Origin: Limnohabitans sp. WS1
GTDB lineage: Bacteria; Pseudomonadota; Gammaproteobacteria; Burkholderiales; Burkholderiaceae_C
DNA: 64,000 bases
Direction of reading: 5' to 3'
NCBI RefSeq assembly: GCF_003063265.1
Contig: NZ_NERU01000013.1
Location: 1-64,000, forward strand
The first letter of the stretch is position 1. The number at the start of each line of letters is the position of its first letter. The translations under genes were made by a program, and so were the position numbers. This document shows positions 61,339 to 64,000 of the stretch, one piece after another. Under the pieces are notes generated by a model. The model made no database searches and was not told the DNA's origin. It worked only from the letters and a program-made list of their open reading frames with translations.

Positions 61339-64000
61339 CTACAACATCCCGCGCACGTCGAAGGTGCCTATCGTGACCCGGCGCGCTCCGCCGGACAAGC
61401 GGATGACCGTGTCGACATCCTTTTGCTGCGGTGTTCCGAACCCTGTGCTCAGGCGCAGCATCAGTGCAGTGGTGGGCGAGACCACCTGCTGGCGGTGACC
61501 AAAGAACTCCGCGCGAACGGTATAGGTACCCGGCTTGGCCTTGCGCAGCGAAAACTCTTCGGGGCCGTAGCCACCTGTAAAGTCGCGTGACATGAGCCCA
61601 CCTTGCCGGGTGAGTTGGCGGCCGTAGTAGGCTTCTTGGCCGTCCGGGTCAATAACGTATAAGTCGATGTCGGTGTTGTCCGAGTCCCAACTGAGCACCA
61701 CGCGCAAGTCTAGCGGCAGGTTCCTAAGTAGTCGTGGGTCAATGGCGCCTGTGTCAACCTGGCTCTGGCCGACTGTCTGTGCAGCTGCCACAATGGCATT
61801 GAGCTCCGCCAGAGCCACCAACTCAATATCGGAGAAGCGGTTATTCCATGGCCGTGACACAACGTCCCACAACCGGTCTACGGCGGCCTGCGCGTGGCCC
61901 TGGCGAGCCAATGCGAGTCCGAGATCTCGCGAGGACTGGGGCTCGTCAGGACTGAGGGCCAACACCTGGCGCAACAAAGGAATCGCGAGCTCCAGTTGTT
62001 GCGCCTGCAACAGTCGATAGGCGATCAGCCGCAACACATGCCGGTTCTCCAGCGCCATCTCGGCCAGGTTCGACAAGATGCGCAAAGCCAAGTCTTGCTG
62101 GCCACGCTCGAAGAACAGCTCGGCTGCATCCAGGAAGAAGGCCGTGCTGTTGGTGTACCCGGGGCGTTCGTCCAGATACACCGCGTACATCTGTTCGGCT
62201 GTCGTCTCTCGCAGGCGGCGCGCATAAGGTGCGTCCGGGGTCCAGCGCTGCAGGGCAATCGACATGGCAGGGGTCTGCTGCGGTGGTGAACTCGTTGCAC
62301 GCTCAGGGCGCGCGGTTGGTGCACCAAGCGCCGGCAGCGGTGCGGGCATGGCAACAGGTGCTGGCGGGAGGGGTCGCATCACCCCATTCGGCCTGGGGCG
62401 CAGCGATTCAGCTGAGCGTTCTCGTTCGAGCGGCCGCTGGCGGACACTCTCTGCAACTGAATCGTCGGGCTCCTTGGTCTGCGGCGGGTCATCCTTGGGG
62501 AACTCGCGCTCCCACCAGGCCTGTTTTGCGGCAAAGCGCTCCGCCACACGGTTGAGATGGGATTGGCGGTCTGCCTGTTCGCGTTGCTTGCGTCGAGACA
62601 GCAGCCGTTGGTAAGCGTCAAGCAAGGAGGAAGGCGGTTCGATGCCGTGTTGGACATAGTCTTCCACCCGATCGAGGACAATCAGCGAGGTGCCGCGGGT
62701 GACAAGGCCGAACCGCATGCCCAGCCTCCGCACGGCCTGGCTTTGCGTTTCGCCTTGTGCCTCCAAGTCAGCCAGTCGCAGCATGGCCCAGCGGTGGGCC
62801 GCTATCGGCAGGCCGGTACTGTGTGTGGCCACGGGGGTGGGTAGATCGATGCTGCGCTGGCTCACTGTACCGTTGGGGGCCTGCACACGCAGTACGAGTC
62901 GCGCGCCCGGTTCGCGCAACCGGCCAGCCACCACCAGCCGATCCTGTTGAGGCAGACGGCGCTCCACCACAACATCCTCAATGCCCACGCCATCGGCTGA
63001 CAGCAGTCGCGTGTGCTGGCGACGCAACAGTGCCACCGCCTCCAGTACAGCGGTGCGCATCAGGTCCACCAAGACACCGCCCGTGTGCTCGGCTGCCCGC
63101 CGCAATGCGTTAGCGTCGGCGCCAGGACCCGTGATAAAGGTGTACAGCGGTATCTTGGCGGCCGGCAGCCCACCGTCACCCCAGGTGCCCTGGCCGTCGC
63201 TGAACAACAACGCAAGATCGGCGCCCGAGGGCACGGTCATGCGGTCCAGCCGCGTGGCGCCGTCCTGCGGTAAGGAGCGCAGGCGATCTCGCAGATCCTG
63301 CCAGCGACCCTTAACGACGTTAAAGCGCCGCAGAGGTTCGGGCGCATCGCGCACCACCAGCAGATCGACCACGACATTGCCCAAAGCAGCAAAGAACGCA
63401 TCAAGCAGCGCCAGCTCACGACCCTGGTCGCGCTGGGCTGCTGAAGCAGATGCATCCCAAAGCAAGGCGACGCGCCCTGGGACAGACCGCTGGCGTGTTT
63501 GCAGGGCAAGCGGGACCTCGGCATAGAAGTATGTGTTGTCTTGCAGTGACTGCGTGATCACCTCGGGCGCTTCGGTGCCCAGCGGCACCGCAACGCGCAG
63601 GCCTGCAGTGCCGGTGTAATTGCTGCGCACCAGGCGCACCAGCCAGGTGCCCCGCTCATTTACCAAGGGCAGTACCTGGCCGGCGAATAGGGCCTGAGGA
63701 ACGGTACCGGATGCACTCCGAGGCATGCGTACCGTCACCTCGAGTTCCTGCACGCTCATGCCGAGCTGCAATGGGAGCTGCAGCAGTGCGCTCTGTTGGA
63801 CCCCGGTGTGCTGTCTCACAAGGGTTTCGGTGATCTCCAGCACGACCCGCCGCAGTCCGCGGGCAGGCAGCGGATAGATCCGCAGACGGTAACTGTTGGT
63901 TCCGGTGGATTCTAGGAGCGCCGGATCGATGCGTGTGCGGGTCACGTCTTCGAACACCTGTCGTCCCTTGGCCTTCTCCACCGGAACAGCAGGTCGCAGT
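61339..64000 (-). CDS. VIT-domain / von Willebrand-like / DUF2135 protein, 5' end outside the window
   Basis: At least 887 residues, open through the right window edge. First comes the end of a VIT domain (EKAKGRQVFEDVTRTRIDPALLE, then SYRLRIYPLPARGLRRVVLEI). Then a von Willebrand-like part begins VALLWDASASAA with a degenerate metal site, followed by a Pro/Arg-rich linker and TPR-like helices (FFERGQQDLALRILSNLAEM). The C-terminal DUF2135 (YfaP-like) domain has VLSWDSDNTDIDLYVIDPDG and PGTYTVRAEFFG. Probably a large periplasmic or surface protein. Convergent with the Trp-rich gene. Confidence 0.85.
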   Translation of the reverse strand, partial: LRPAVPVEKAKGRQVFEDVTRTRIDPALLESTGTNSYRLRIYPLPARGLRRVVLEITETLVRQHTGVQQSALLQLPLQLGMSVQELEVTVRMPRSASGTVPQALFAGQVLPLVNERGTWLVRLVRSNYTGTAGLRVAVPLGTEAPEVITQSLQDNTYFYAEVPLALQTRQRSVPGRVALLWDASASAAQRDQGRELALLDAFFAALGNVVVDLLVVRDAPEPLRRFNVVKGRWQDLRDRLRSLPQDGATRLDRMTVPSGADLALLFSDGQGTWGDGGLPAAKIPLYTFITGPGADANALRRAAEHTGGVLVDLMRTAVLEAVALLRRQHTRLLSADGVGIEDVVVERRLPQQDRLVVAGRLREPGARLVLRVQAPNGTVSQRSIDLPTPVATHSTGLPIAAHRWAMLRLADLEAQGETQSQAVRRLGMRFGLVTRGTSLIVLDRVEDYVQHGIEPPSSLLDAYQRLLSRRKQREQADRQSHLNRVAERFAAKQAWWEREFPKDDPPQTKEPDDSVAESVRQRPLERERSAESLRPRPNGVMRPLPPAPVAMPAPLPALGAPTARPERATSSPPQQTPAMSIALQRWTPDAPYARRLRETTAEQMYAVYLDERPGYTNSTAFFLDAAELFFERGQQDLALRILSNLAEMALENRHVLRLIAYRLLQAQQLELAIPLLRQVLALSPDEPQSSRDLGLALARQGHAQAAVDRLWDVVSRPWNNRFSDIELVALAELNAIVAAAQTVGQSQVDTGAIDPRLLRNLPLDLRVVLSWDSDNTDIDLYVIDPDGQEAYYGRQLTRQGGLMSRDFTGGYGPEEFSLRKAKPGTYTVRAEFFGHRQQVVSPTTALMLRLSTGFGTPQQKDVDTVIRLSGGARRVTIGTFDVRGML

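Overview
The window looks like a chromosomal segment of a betaproteobacterium of the order Burkholderiales, most likely Comamonadaceae (Limnohabitans, Rhodoferax or Polaromonas type). The grounds are high GC with strong third-position G/C, TTT/Bug-type and TRAP solute-binding proteins, paired cyanophycin synthetases, and abundant GTAGGAGC-type palindromic repeats. No rRNA, tRNA or CRISPR array was recognised.

Layout. 0.4-3.5 kb: YjdM/PhnA-like protein, a small unknown protein, a MATE exporter and an amidohydrolase. 3.9-13.7 kb: one-directional catabolic cluster (crotonase, feruloyl-CoA synthase-like ligase, thiolase, SDR dehydrogenase, thioesterase, flavin reductase, Bug-type binding protein, terminator, acyl-CoA dehydrogenase, MarR regulator). 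It reads as CoA-dependent, beta-oxidation-like side-chain degradation of an aromatic acid. 13.7-17.2 kb: OmpA-type lipoprotein, small membrane protein, small beta-barrel, FAH-family enzyme and FKBP. 17.3-21.2 kb: grpE-dnaK-dnaJ with sigma-32-like promoters. 22-31.7 kb: beta-CASP metallo-hydrolase and a cyanophycin locus (DUF1854 protein and ABC exporter, divergent from cphA' and cphA). 32.5-38.7 kb: acyltransferase, nitronate monooxygenase, acyl-CoA dehydrogenase and etfBA. 39-45 kb: TRAP transporter dctPQM, MscS channel, enoyl-CoA hydratase and HDAC-like amidohydrolase. 45.1-46.3 kb: mltB.

From 46.2 to 60.2 kb lies a roughly 13.9-kb integrative element. A perfect 32-bp direct repeat from the 3' end of mltB marks both ends, and the right copy still encodes a diverged last 25 codons of mltB. 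The element carries a full tyrosine integrase and a second, catalytic-domain-only recombinase. It also has an SF2-type helicase-like protein, a possible sliding-clamp-like protein, an AT-rich three-gene block of unknown function, KTSC, DUF6876 and DUF6641 proteins, an AbiGi-like protein, a lipoprotein and an XRE regulator. I see no relaxase, capsid or conjugation gene. Several repeated palindromes are specific to this region, including a 25-bp inverted-repeat site that also occurs just beyond the right end. To the right of the second mltB tail lie a NERD-domain gene, a diverged second copy of the Trp-rich TIGR02450 gene found at the left end, and a large VIT/DUF2135 protein that runs off the window. 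The duplicated borders suggest that the mltB 3' end has been used for integration more than once.

Most intergenic gaps above 300 bp outside the element are REP-like arrays with 86-92-bp periodicity. They read open in several frames but are not genes.
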